35,627 nucleotides of DNA from an alpha proteobacterium SCGC AAA280-P20 (lineage in GTDB: Bacteria; Pseudomonadota; Alphaproteobacteria; Pelagibacterales; Pelagibacteraceae): the NCBI GenBank assembly GCA_000371845.1, contig AQUE01000008.1, positions 1 to 35,627 on the forward strand, in the 5' to 3' direction. Made by a program: the position numbers and the translations under genes. Under the pieces are notes generated by a model that did no database searches, was not told the origin of the DNA, and saw only the letters and a program-made list of their open reading frames with translations. This document shows, piece after piece, positions 7,797-14,688 of the stretch (within the stretch, counting starts at the first letter, position 1; each line of letters opens with the position of its first letter).

Positions 7797-8693
7797 ATGA
7801 ATAATAATTCTAAAGCATATTTAATGCTTATACTTTGTGCTTTTTTTTGGTCGGGAAATTTTATTGTTGGTAAATTTGCAACTCTTTATGAGGTTCCGCC
7901 TTTAACATTAAATTTTTTTAGATGGCTAATAGTTTTGATTATTTTAATTCCTTTTACATTAAGAGATATATTGAAGAATGTTAAAGTTATAAAAAAAAAT
8001 TTTTACTCAATACTATTAATGTCTATTACTAGCATTAGTATATTTAACTCTGTTGTTTATTATTCTTTAAATTTTACTCAAGTACTTAATGGAGCATTAA
8101 TGATTTCAACAATACCAGTTTTAATTGTTTTTATTTCTTTTATTTTTAGAACTGAAAAAATAAATTTAAGTCAAGTTTTTGGTCTAATACTGTCTATAAC
8201 AGGAGTTACAACAATTGTAACAAGATTAGATTTTGCTAAATTAATTAATCTAGATCTTAATAAAGGTGATCTTTGGTTGTTAGTTGCAATGTTATCGTGG
8301 GCAATCTATTCAACAATGCTTATAACTCACAAAACAGGATTAAAATATCTAAGTTTTATGACAGTAATTGTTTCTATTGGTTTAATTTTTTTATTTCCAC
8401 AATTCTTATTTGAATTTAACAGTCATCAATTAATTAAATTTAATATTCCAGTTATTTTAATTACAAGTTATGTTGTTTTTTTTGCTGGAATAAGCTCTTA
8501 TATTTTATGGAATAAAGCAGTTGTTATTGTTGGACCTAATAAAGCTGGAATTTTTTTACATCTAATGCCAGTATTTAGTTCTTTTATGGCAATTTTTTTA
8601 TTAAATGAAAAATTAATGAACTTTCATATTATTGGAGCCGTTATAATTATCATAGGCATTTATCTTTCTTCTAAAAAATCACTATCAAGATGA
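7797..8693 (+). CDS. EamA/DMT-family permease
   Basis: A 298-residue inner-membrane protein with about ten hydrophobic helices arranged as two EamA repeats. The first begins with FFWSGNFIVGKFA and the second with LSWAIYSTML. Drug/metabolite transporter family members export or import small metabolites; the substrate cannot be predicted. It starts six bases after the YdcF-like gene and its stop overlaps the next gene by four bases (ATGA), so it is probably co-transcribed and coupled with the hydroxyacid dehydrogenase. That pairing hints at a related metabolite, but this is inference. Confidence 0.88.
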   Translation: MNNNSKAYLMLILCAFFWSGNFIVGKFATLYEVPPLTLNFFRWLIVLIILIPFTLRDILKNVKVIKKNFYSILLMSITSISIFNSVVYYSLNFTQVLNGALMISTIPVLIVFISFIFRTEKINLSQVFGLILSITGVTTIVTRLDFAKLINLDLNKGDLWLLVAMLSWAIYSTMLITHKTGLKYLSFMTVIVSIGLIFLFPQFLFEFNSHQLIKFNIPVILITSYVVFFAGISSYILWNKAVVIVGPNKAGIFLHLMPVFSSFMAIFLLNEKLMNFHIIGAVIIIIGIYLSSKKSLSR

Positions 8694-9646
8694 AAGTTGC
8701 AATTTTAGATGACTATCAGAATGTTTCGCTAATTATTGGAAACTTTGAAAATTTAAAAAAAGATTTTGATTTTCACGTATTTAATCAACCATTTGAAAAT
8801 GAAGATAGCGCAATAGAACAATTAAAAGATTTTGAAGCTCTTTTGATCATGAGAGAACGTACTCCAATTACTAAAAAAATTATTTCAAATCTGAAGAACT
8901 TAAAGCTTATAATTACAAGTGGGATGCGAAATAAATCTATAGATTTTTTAACTGCCAAAGAAAAAAAGATTTTAATTTGTGGCACAGATTCAAGTTCCAA
9001 CTCAACAGCAGAATTAACATGGGCATTAATTTTGGGGCTTGCAAGGAATTTAAGAGAAGAAGCTGAGAATATGTATCAGGGTTATTGGCAAACAACACTG
9101 GGATATGAATTAAAAGGAAAAACTTTAGGAACTATAGGTCTTGGAAAAATAGGGTCTCAAGTTTCAAAAGTAGCCTTAGCATTTGGAATGAATGTTATTG
9201 CTTGGAGTGAAAATCTTAAACTTTCTGTGGCAAAAGATAACCAGGTATTGGCTGTAACCAAAGAAGAGTTATTAGAAAAATCTGACTTTATCACAATTCA
9301 TACTGTTTTGAGTGATAGAACAAAAAACCTGATTACAAAAAAAGATTTAGAATTAATGAAAGATACAGCTTTTTTAATCAATACTTCAAGAGGTCCTATA
9401 GTAAATGAATTTGATTTAGTTGAGGCTTTAGAGAAAAATATTATAGCTGGGGCTGGTCTCGATGTTTATGATATTGAACCATTGCCTGAAAATCACAAAT
9501 TAAGATTTTTACCTAATGCTCTTTTGTTGCCACATTTGGGTTATGTAACTAAAGAAAATTATGAAATTTATTATTCTCAAATGTTTGAGAATTTACAAGC
9601 TTTCAAAGACGGAAAACCTATTAGAATCATTCAAATGCTTAATTAA
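8690..9646 (+). CDS. D-2-hydroxyacid dehydrogenase family oxidoreductase
   Basis: A 318-residue NAD(P)-dependent dehydrogenase of the D-isomer-specific 2-hydroxyacid family. The nucleotide-binding motif GLGKIG is at about residues 150-155. The catalytic triad residues are visible as Arg in NTSRGPIV, Glu in DVYDIEPL and His in LLPHLGY. It would interconvert a 2-oxoacid and a 2-hydroxyacid in the cytoplasm. Phosphoglycerate dehydrogenase, glyoxylate reductase or another substrate cannot be separated from sequence alone; there is no ACT domain, which argues against full-length SerA. It overlaps the permease gene by four bases and stops one base before the convergent ccdA stop. Confidence 0.88.
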   Translation: MKVAILDDYQNVSLIIGNFENLKKDFDFHVFNQPFENEDSAIEQLKDFEALLIMRERTPITKKIISNLKNLKLIITSGMRNKSIDFLTAKEKKILICGTDSSSNSTAELTWALILGLARNLREEAENMYQGYWQTTLGYELKGKTLGTIGLGKIGSQVSKVALAFGMNVIAWSENLKLSVAKDNQVLAVTKEELLEKSDFITIHTVLSDRTKNLITKKDLELMKDTAFLINTSRGPIVNEFDLVEALEKNIIAGAGLDVYDIEPLPENHKLRFLPNALLLPHLGYVTKENYEIYYSQMFENLQAFKDGKPIRIIQMLN

Positions 9647-9647
9647 A

Positions 9648-10364
9648 CTATCCTAATTTTTGTAAAAATGGGAAGAGTTCAATTAAGTAAAAGCCAAACA
9701 ACTGAAGTTCTCCTATCACAATTAAAATACCGGTTATTAATAATATAACTCCAGATATTTTTTTTATTTTATTTAAATAAGATTTACTTTTTTTTGAAAA
9801 AATTAAAAATTTTTTAATAATTAAACTTGAAATCACAAAAGGTATTGCAAGACCCAAGGAGTAAAAGCTTAGTAGTAATATACCACTAGAAATAGAATTT
9901 TCCATTGAGGCATAGGCTAGTATTGAACCAAGAATTGGACCAATACAAGGTGTCCATCCAAATCCAAAGCCCATACCAACTATAAATGGGAATAAAAATT
10001 TGTTAGAAAATTTTATATTATAATTAACAAAACTTTTATTTAAAAAATTAATTTTAATTAATTCTAATAAATAAAAACCAAAAAAAATAATTACCAGTCC
10101 AGAAATAATTGATAAAATTTGAGAGTTATTTAGTAAAAAACTTCCAATAAAAGTGACAGTTGCTCCAAGAGAAATAAAAACTAATGAAAAACCAAAGGAG
10201 AAAGATAAAGATTTTTTTAAAATAAAATTCTTAGATTTTAAATCTAGTTCATTAAGTGTGGACCCACAAATAAATGAAACATATCCAGGAATTAAAGGAA
10301 GCACACAGGGAGATACAAAACTTATTAAACCAGCAAAAAAAGCTATAGAAAGCGATACAATCAT
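9648..10364 (-). CDS. ccdA: CcdA-type thiol-disulfide electron transporter
   Basis: A 238-residue membrane protein with about six hydrophobic helices. The two redox cysteines are in the expected contexts: SPCVLPLIPGY in helix 1 and GWTPCIGPILG near residue 140. CcdA passes electrons from cytoplasmic thioredoxin across the inner membrane, mainly to haem-ligating thiols of apocytochrome c. It lacks the extra periplasmic domains of DsbD, as usual for this family. It lies eight bases downstream of grxC on the same strand, giving a small thiol-redox pair likely read from the grxC promoter. Confidence 0.92.
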   Translation of the reverse strand: MIVSLSIAFFAGLISFVSPCVLPLIPGYVSFICGSTLNELDLKSKNFILKKSLSFSFGFSLVFISLGATVTFIGSFLLNNSQILSIISGLVIIFFGFYLLELIKINFLNKSFVNYNIKFSNKFLFPFIVGMGFGFGWTPCIGPILGSILAYASMENSISSGILLLSFYSLGLAIPFVISSLIIKKFLIFSKKSKSYLNKIKKISGVILLITGILIVIGELQLFGFYLIELFPFLQKLG

Positions 10365-10372
10365 TAAGCTCT

Positions 10373-10633
10373 TTACTCGAGACCTAGTAATTTATCTAAC
10401 TTTTTTTCATGGTCTAATTTATGAATTTTATCACAATCACCAATGTGAACATTGTCAGCAAATATTTGAGGAACAGACCTTGCTCCATTTGCCATAGCAG
10501 ACATTCTTTCTCTCAAAGCTTCATCATTGGACACATCAATTTCAGAAAATTTAATTTTTTTTTTATTTAATAATGATTTTGCTTTTACGCAAAATGGACA
10601 ATAATTTGTTGTATAAATTTCGATTTTTTTCAT
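10373..10633 (-). CDS. grxC: Glutaredoxin (GrxC type)
   Basis: An 86-residue glutaredoxin. The dithiol active site is CPFC at residues 12-15 and the cis-proline loop is RSVPQIF, followed by the glutathione-binding GDCDKI segment. It reduces disulfides with glutathione in the cytoplasm. The third active-site residue is Phe in place of the common Tyr, a mild change. The upstream side is the islet boundary: a good promoter stands 18 bases before the start, and a similar promoter region is repeated at 13397-13548. Confidence 0.95.
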   Translation of the reverse strand: MKKIEIYTTNYCPFCVKAKSLLNKKKIKFSEIDVSNDEALRERMSAMANGARSVPQIFADNVHIGDCDKIHKLDHEKKLDKLLGLE

Positions 10634-10644
10634 AAAAATTTACG

Positions 10645-10808
10645 ATACTGCTAACCAAATATAATTAAATTATTAACAGGTATCAATATAAATATAAAGA
10701 CAGTGTGGCGAATTGTGTGATTAGATTTTTTTTGCGAAGTTTATGTGATAAGCTAAAAAAATTTGTAAGGATTGGTGTGCAGTAAAATGACTATATTCGC
10801 AATTGTGA
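10645..10808. repeat. Imperfect direct repeat, copy 1 (grxC upstream region)
   Basis: This stretch aligns by eye along its whole length with 13397-13548, same orientation. Shared blocks include the -10 and -35 boxes, AAATTATTAA between them, a TTTATGT block and an AATTGTGA end. Copy 1 is intact in front of grxC. The end holds a near-palindrome TCGCAATTGTGA (10797-10808). The rest of the spacer from 10809 to 11040 is AT-rich and I recognise nothing in it. Confidence 0.75.
10658..10686 (-). promoter_or_regulatory. grxC-ccdA promoter
   Basis: On the minus strand a TTGATA box (complement of 10681-10686) and a TATATT box (complement of 10658-10663) are 17 bases apart. Transcription would begin near 10651, giving a leader of roughly 18 bases before the grxC ATG. 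The same box arrangement (TTTATG, 17 bases, TATATT) recurs in the repeat at 13397-13548. Confidence 0.65.
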
Positions 10809-11040
10809 AAGTTTGTAAATACCGTAATTAAATGTATATTATAGTTTTTATAATATACATAAAAAAATCCAAAAAATAATTTCTGGTCTTTGTTAAATAT
10901 AAAAATAAATTAAAGCTCTTTATTGTTTTTCTCCTAACTTATATTCTCTCTAGTTCAGTATGTTTCTTCAATGCGAATTGTTTGTTTGAATTTTTTATGG
11001 TCACCTATAAATTTTCTTATAGGTATGTTTGTATTTAATC

Positions 11041-11208
11041 TTTGATATCTTGTGCAGCTGTACACGAACAGGAATTATAAACTTATTAAAACGTGGTTTT
11101 GGAGTGTGGATGCTAATGGCATTTCGAGGACATAGTAATATAGCGACTATACAACTTTACATTGATTTGTGAACTGGTTTGTTTAAAGCGGCTGTTGAGT
11201 TAGTATAG
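11041..11208 (+). pseudogene. C-terminal remnant of a tyrosine integrase
   Basis: The frame starting at 11041 reads through a recognisable end of a tyrosine recombinase: RTGIINLLKRG, then GHSNIATIQLYIDL. The glycine-histidine and catalytic tyrosine contexts are preserved. The preceding HxxR box is degraded (CSCT where HSxR is expected). A TGA at 11170-11172 interrupts the frame, but the next codons (TGLFKAAVELV, stop at 11206-11208) match the usual tail of such integrases, so this is a nonsense mutation near the end. No N-terminal part is visible upstream. It marks the islet as formerly mobile. Confidence 0.75.
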
Positions 11209-11211
11209 ATT

Positions 11212-12030
11212 TTACTTGAGCTGGTAAAGTATTGTGCGAATAACGCCACTAGCTGCTATAACAGGCTCACAAATAATCTTTTCTCTAAGTGTTTTTAGGT
11301 TGAAAGGAGGAGCAGTTAAAACGACACCGCTGTTATATACAATACGTATCCCCGGGCCCGTAGGCATGTCAATATTAGGATAGAATGATTTCGAAATTGG
11401 AAGATGTTCAGTCAGAATCAAGAAGCTGTAGTTTTGATGGAGTTTTGGAATCAGTTTTTGTATTTGCTCATTTGAAAGGTGCTGAAGAACTTGTCTAATA
11501 AAAATGATATCCCCTACAGGCAACTGATCTGTTATTAGATTTAACACTCTAAAATCAACATTAAAATCAGCATATTTTTTTTTATTCCGCGATATAAGTT
11601 GAGGCACAATATCGCAAGCAACATAGTTATTACAATAAGGGCGTATTTGCGACCCCACTGAAAAATCACCACAGCCAAGATCTACAACATTTGGTTTAGT
11701 CGGTAGGCTTTTTAGAAATACGCCAACATTATCTAAGTAAACGGTTGTTATATTTTTATCGTGAGACCCTGCTCCTGAATAATACCCATGTTCTGGGTTT
11801 TCAGATTTTCCCCATAGGTATTTTTCATATATCTCTGAAAAGATTTCTTGAGTGCGGGCGCTCTGACTTTTAAATCTTGAAGTTCTTTTCTGCGCTCTAA
11901 TAATTTGAATTATTGTTAACATAAAATTGGGCATCAAGACTTTGATAATATTTTTTAAACTTTCTCTTATACTTTGTTTTTGTTGGGCAGTGTTAGTGTT
12001 TTTCTCTCTCCACCTCTCTCTATCTGTCAT
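11212..12030 (-). CDS. Class I SAM-dependent methyltransferase
   Basis: A 272-residue protein. SAM-binding motif I is VVDLGCGDFSVG at about residue 114, followed by an acidic strand end (VACDIV) and a DIIFIRQVLQHL motif typical of class I methyltransferases. The first 14 residues are rich in Arg and Glu from a GA-rich DNA stretch. The target is unknown; a surface glycan or lipid is suggested by the FkbM genes nearby. Its leader and first codons resemble those of the FkbM gene at 13565-14335, both lying just behind an ssrA 3' end. Base composition is richer in G and C than in neighbouring genes, pointing to transfer. It stops three bases before the integrase remnant ends. Confidence 0.82.
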   Translation of the reverse strand: MTDRERWREKNTNTAQQKQSIRESLKNIIKVLMPNFMLTIIQIIRAQKRTSRFKSQSARTQEIFSEIYEKYLWGKSENPEHGYYSGAGSHDKNITTVYLDNVGVFLKSLPTKPNVVDLGCGDFSVGSQIRPYCNNYVACDIVPQLISRNKKKYADFNVDFRVLNLITDQLPVGDIIFIRQVLQHLSNEQIQKLIPKLHQNYSFLILTEHLPISKSFYPNIDMPTGPGIRIVYNSGVVLTAPPFNLKTLREKIICEPVIAASGVIRTILYQLK

Positions 12031-12100
12031 AAATTTTTTCTATCTTGAATTAAAAAAAAATTGGGCTGTTCTGTTGCAAGGTGCCCTTGACCATGGATTA
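12030..12100 (-). other. Partial copy of the ssrA 3' end with terminator
   Basis: About 70 bases match the end of ssrA and its downstream leader at 14335-14400. Shared blocks on the minus strand are GGTC, GGGCACC, AACAGAAC and GCCC, then a T-run and AATTCAAGATA directly before a methyltransferase ATG. Both copies can form the same terminator-like hairpin. Nothing of the tRNA-like part or tag is present. It looks like a displaced target-site end left by integration or recombination at ssrA. Confidence 0.7.
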
Positions 12101-12120
12101 TGAACCTTGGTTCTAAAAGC

Positions 12121-12253
12121 ATGAATTTCTTAAAAAGAACAACAAAAATTTCTACTTTTTTTAAAGTTATATTACTAAGCTTCAATTTTTAGCGCAATAG
12201 CACAAATTGACCCTACTGATACTGAACTGCGTATTGATTATACAGCACATTAA
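12121..12253 (+). pseudogene. Broken small secreted-protein ORF, unknown
   Basis: From the ATG at 12121 a frame encodes a basic and hydrophobic leader (MNFLKRTTKISTFF...) and stops at 12190-12192. In the next frame, 12191-12253 encodes SAIAQIDPTDTELRIDYTAH and a stop. Removing one T from the T-run at 12186-12190 would fuse the two into a signal-peptide-like start with an AIA-Q cleavage site. I do not recognise the protein. It may be a decayed start of a larger gene. The remaining bases to 12337 hold nothing I recognise. Confidence 0.3.
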
Positions 12254-12337
12254 TTCTAAGAACAGAACTCAGATTCATTAAACCAGTTTTTAAATATTAA
12301 TCTTATTTATTTGTTAGATATTTTAGTCTAAGATTTT

Positions 12338-13264
12338 ATGATGAATAAGAGTGCTCTAAATTTTATTGCTTTAAAAAAAAAACTTAAGATGTTTGTAAAT
12401 AAACCGATTTTATTTTTTTTGAGACAACTTATCCTTACAAGAAAAGGAAGAAGTTTGTTTTTCTCATCTTTACCAAAAAACGAGTTACTTATTGCCAAAA
12501 CAAATGAAGGTTTGCATTATGTTGTCAATTCATCAGACTGCAATATTGGAAGAAGTGTTTTTAGAGATAAAATATCTTTTGATAGTAATAATTTATTATT
12601 GGCTTTAAAGTTGATAGGATCAAGCAGGAGCATTCTTATAGACATTGGTGCGAACATTGGAACTGTTAGTATATTAGCAATTTCAAAGGAATTGTTCACC
12701 AAATGTTTAGCATTCGAACCAGAGCCTAATAACTTTAAAATACTTAATGCAAACGTTGTTTTGAACGGTCTTAGTGAAAAATTCGAATTACATAATGTGG
12801 CGCTATCCAATAAACTTACCGAATCACTATGTTTTGAGCTAAGTAAAAATAATTATGGAGATCATCGAGTTCGCGTAACCGATCGACAAGGCCTTCACGC
12901 TGAACATAAAAGAGATACAATAAAAGTAAAAGTAAACACCTTGGACAATGCTTGCAGTTCTATCAATCCAGATGATTGTGTGATTTTTATGGATGCACAG
13001 GGTTTCGAAGGACATATTTTAAGTGGAGCGAAAAATCTTGTTGATGCAGGGGTTCCGATAGTAACTGAGTTTTGGCCGTATGGCTTACTTCGCTCAGATG
13101 GTTTGGACATGTTTTATTCAATTATGGAATTGGCTAATTACACTGCCATGTATGATTTGCGACAACCAGAAAAAAAACTAATATTCAACATTGATAGAAT
13201 TAGAAATATCGCTAAAGAGCTTGGCGAAGATGGTGCTGCTGATCTAGTTTTTATACGACAGTAA
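12338..13264 (+). CDS. FkbM-family methyltransferase
   Basis: A 308-residue protein whose C-terminal two thirds is an FkbM-type SAM methyltransferase. Motif I is LIDIGANIGTVSI (about residue 102), followed by AFEPEPNNFKIL and the FkbM signature VIFMDAQGFEGHIL near residue 215. About 90 N-terminal residues precede the domain, with a hydrophobic and basic stretch but no clear signal peptide. FkbM enzymes O-methylate sugars or polyketides; in SAR11-like genomes they are frequent in surface-polysaccharide regions. Two ATG codons occur in a row; the first is used. It is the only intact plus-strand gene of the islet. Its G+C content looks higher than that of the core genes. Confidence 0.87.
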   Translation: MMNKSALNFIALKKKLKMFVNKPILFFLRQLILTRKGRSLFFSSLPKNELLIAKTNEGLHYVVNSSDCNIGRSVFRDKISFDSNNLLLALKLIGSSRSILIDIGANIGTVSILAISKELFTKCLAFEPEPNNFKILNANVVLNGLSEKFELHNVALSNKLTESLCFELSKNNYGDHRVRVTDRQGLHAEHKRDTIKVKVNTLDNACSSINPDDCVIFMDAQGFEGHILSGAKNLVDAGVPIVTEFWPYGLLRSDGLDMFYSIMELANYTAMYDLRQPEKKLIFNIDRIRNIAKELGEDGAADLVFIRQ

Positions 13265-13396
13265 GAGGTGCGACCTAATTTTTTTTCTAATAACTGCGTT
13301 CCAACTGTGTTCAGAACTATATTTGTTTTGAGATAGTGACAATTGTTATTGAAACATTTAACCAATTGATCACCTAACGAATTGTTAGTGGAATGA

Positions 13397-13548
13397 TCTG
13401 TAACCGTAATATAGTCAAATTATTAAAAGGCATAAACGAAAATAGAAAGAGCGTGTAGCAAAAGTTAATTTTTTAGCAAAATTTATGTATTTAGAAATAA
13501 AATTAGTTTGTAGTAAGATCGGTATATCAATTACACTCACAATTGTGA
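13397..13548. repeat. Imperfect direct repeat, copy 2 (decayed grxC-type promoter region)
   Basis: Aligned by eye with 10645-10808. The minus-strand boxes TTTATG (complement of 13431-13436) and TATATT (complement of 13408-13413) keep the 17-base spacing, and the bases after the -10 (GGTTA.CAG.ATC) still match. No glutaredoxin gene follows; instead the sequence runs into the 3' side of the FkbM gene at 12338-13264. Its outer end is a perfect 12-base palindrome TCACAATTGTGA (13537-13548). The bases between 13265 and 13396 show nothing I recognise. Confidence 0.72.
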
Positions 13549-13564
13549 ATAATTTTAAATTTTA

Positions 13565-14335
13565 CTATTTTAGTTTTTTGTCTTTAAACAAATAGTCAAG
13601 AGGACTTAATTGTTCTATTAATAAATAATTGTTTATCGAAAGATAATTAGTAATTTTTGAAATATTTCTACTCTCAATACAAATGAATTTGAACCGATAT
13701 TCATTATGATTTATCCCTTTTAGCACTTCTATTTCAGCGCCCTCAACATCAAGTGATAAAAAATCTATGTGTTTGGGTGCATTTGATTTTAATAAAATAT
13801 TATTTAATTGATTTGCAACTGCACCAAAATTAAAATTATCTTCGTCTTCTTGTAAATGATCCTTTCCTATTAAAGTGTGATTTTCTGCACTACCAATGTC
13901 AGTTTCAAGTCCAAGCGATGTACTCATTAAATCAGAATAAATAATTTCAACAAATTTTTCTTTATAGTCAAAAGACACGCACGCATTACAAAAAACTTGA
14001 GTTCTTTTTGAACGATTTTTAAGACACTTTAAATAATTGTGTGGGATTGGTTCTACTAAGATACCTTTCCATCCTCTACATTTTTCAAAGTAATAACTAT
14101 TAGATTGAGATATGCCATCATTTGCACCTAATTCAACAAAGTAACCATTATCAAAATTTAAATAACTCTCAATTTTTTTATCTAAATTATTTATACTTAC
14201 ATATTTTGAATTTTTATTTATTAAATTATTTAAGTAAGACCATAAAATAGGAGGGCAAAAACTTTTAATTATTTTTTGAATATTCCGTAGATTTGAAAAA
14301 AAGTTTTTCTTTATCTCTCTCTCTCTCTCTCTCAT
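13565..14335 (-). CDS. FkbM-family methyltransferase with (GA)10 at its start
   Basis: A 256-residue FkbM methyltransferase. Motif I is FVELGANDGISQSN (about residue 68), followed by GILVEPIPHNYLKCL and the signature FLSLDVEGAEIEVLKGI near residue 197. The first residues MREREREIKKN are encoded by an uninterrupted (GA)10 dinucleotide run at 14314-14333, beginning within the start codon. A change of one repeat unit would shift the frame, so the gene could switch on and off. It follows ssrA on the same strand with only the terminator between. The likely target is a surface glycan, by family and context. Confidence 0.88.
   Translation of the reverse strand: MREREREIKKNFFSNLRNIQKIIKSFCPPILWSYLNNLINKNSKYVSINNLDKKIESYLNFDNGYFVELGANDGISQSNSYYFEKCRGWKGILVEPIPHNYLKCLKNRSKRTQVFCNACVSFDYKEKFVEIIYSDLMSTSLGLETDIGSAENHTLIGKDHLQEDEDNFNFGAVANQLNNILLKSNAPKHIDFLSLDVEGAEIEVLKGINHNEYRFKFICIESRNISKITNYLSINNYLLIEQLSPLDYLFKDKKLK
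14314..14333 (-). repeat. (GA)10 dinucleotide repeat in a coding region
   Basis: Ten perfect GA units (TC on the plus strand) overlap codons 1-8 of the FkbM gene. The paralogous position in the methyltransferase at 11212-12030 has interrupted GA-rich codons instead. I noticed no comparable dinucleotide run elsewhere in the window. Confidence 0.95.
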
Positions 14336-14355
14336 TATTTTTTTATCTTGAATTG

Positions 14356-14388
14356 AAAAAAGTGGGGCGTTCTGTTACCCGGTGCCCC
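14356..14388 (-). terminator. Rho-independent terminator of ssrA
   Basis: On the minus strand GGGGC (complement of 14384-14388) pairs with GCCCC (complement of 14364-14368), followed by AC and a six-T run. It overlaps the 3' end of the tmRNA coding piece, so part of it may be removed on maturation. A diverged copy exists at 12052-12086. Confidence 0.6.
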
Positions 14389-14605
14389 GGACCGTGCTTA
14401 TCTAATTAATAAATTAATTAGGCAGCGAGAGCAAATTGTTCATTTGCGTTTATATTTTAGTCCTTTACGGTGGTACTATACCGGACGAAAGAAAAGCCTT
14501 TAGACATTAGTCGATTCTATTTCACCCCCATAAGTTGAAATTGGTGGAGGTGCAGGGTACCGCCCCCTGGTCCTCAATGTTTATTACGAATCTCGTTTAT
14601 CGTCA
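14370..14605 (-). ncRNA. ssrA: Two-piece (permuted) tmRNA
   Basis: On the minus strand the acceptor piece comes first and ends in ACCA at 14545-14542. A 12-base spacer follows, then the coding piece starts at 14529 with GGGGGTG. That strand pairs perfectly with CACCTCC of the acceptor (14552-14546) and gives the G3:U70 pair used by alanyl-tRNA synthetase. A T-arm stem CAGGG/CCCTG is at 14553-14569; its loop GGCGGTA is not the usual TTCRANY. GGACC in the acceptor piece pairs with GGTCC near 14389-14393. The coding piece carries a tag ending ALAA. This permuted order is known for Alphaproteobacteria. It rescues stalled ribosomes. The outer ends are approximate. Confidence 0.93.
14418..14447 (-). 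other. tmRNA proteolysis tag reading frame
   Basis: Codons GCA AAT GAA CAA TTT GCT CTC GCT GCC then TAA give ANEQFALAA. The hydrophobic ALAA end is the degradation signal recognised by ClpXP and ClpAP in characterised systems. The resume codon is inferred as GCA by analogy; two upstream codons could also be included. Confidence 0.75.
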
Positions 14606-14688
14606 TAGTTGGAAAACCAACGCTAATAATATAAGACTTTGAATCGCTAAATTAAAGATATATTTAAAACCTAAGCTTTTCGAACGCA

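Noticed and set aside
10153..10497. 114-codon plus-strand open frame across ccdA and grxC
   Set aside because: It is antisense to two clearly conserved genes and its translation is Lys-rich with no recognisable domain.
13138..13365. 75-codon minus-strand open frame at the FkbM 3' end
   Set aside because: It mostly lies antisense to the FkbM coding region; the remaining part shows no family resemblance.
14311..14335. CT-rich tract as part of a CRISPR or tandem satellite
   Set aside because: It is a single dinucleotide run within a coding start; no spaced repeats were found anywhere in the window.
14553..14569. tmRNA T-loop GGCGGTA as a damaging mutation
   Set aside because: The stem, acceptor pairing, G3:U70 and tag are intact, and I cannot exclude that this loop is normal for alphaproteobacterial two-piece tmRNAs.
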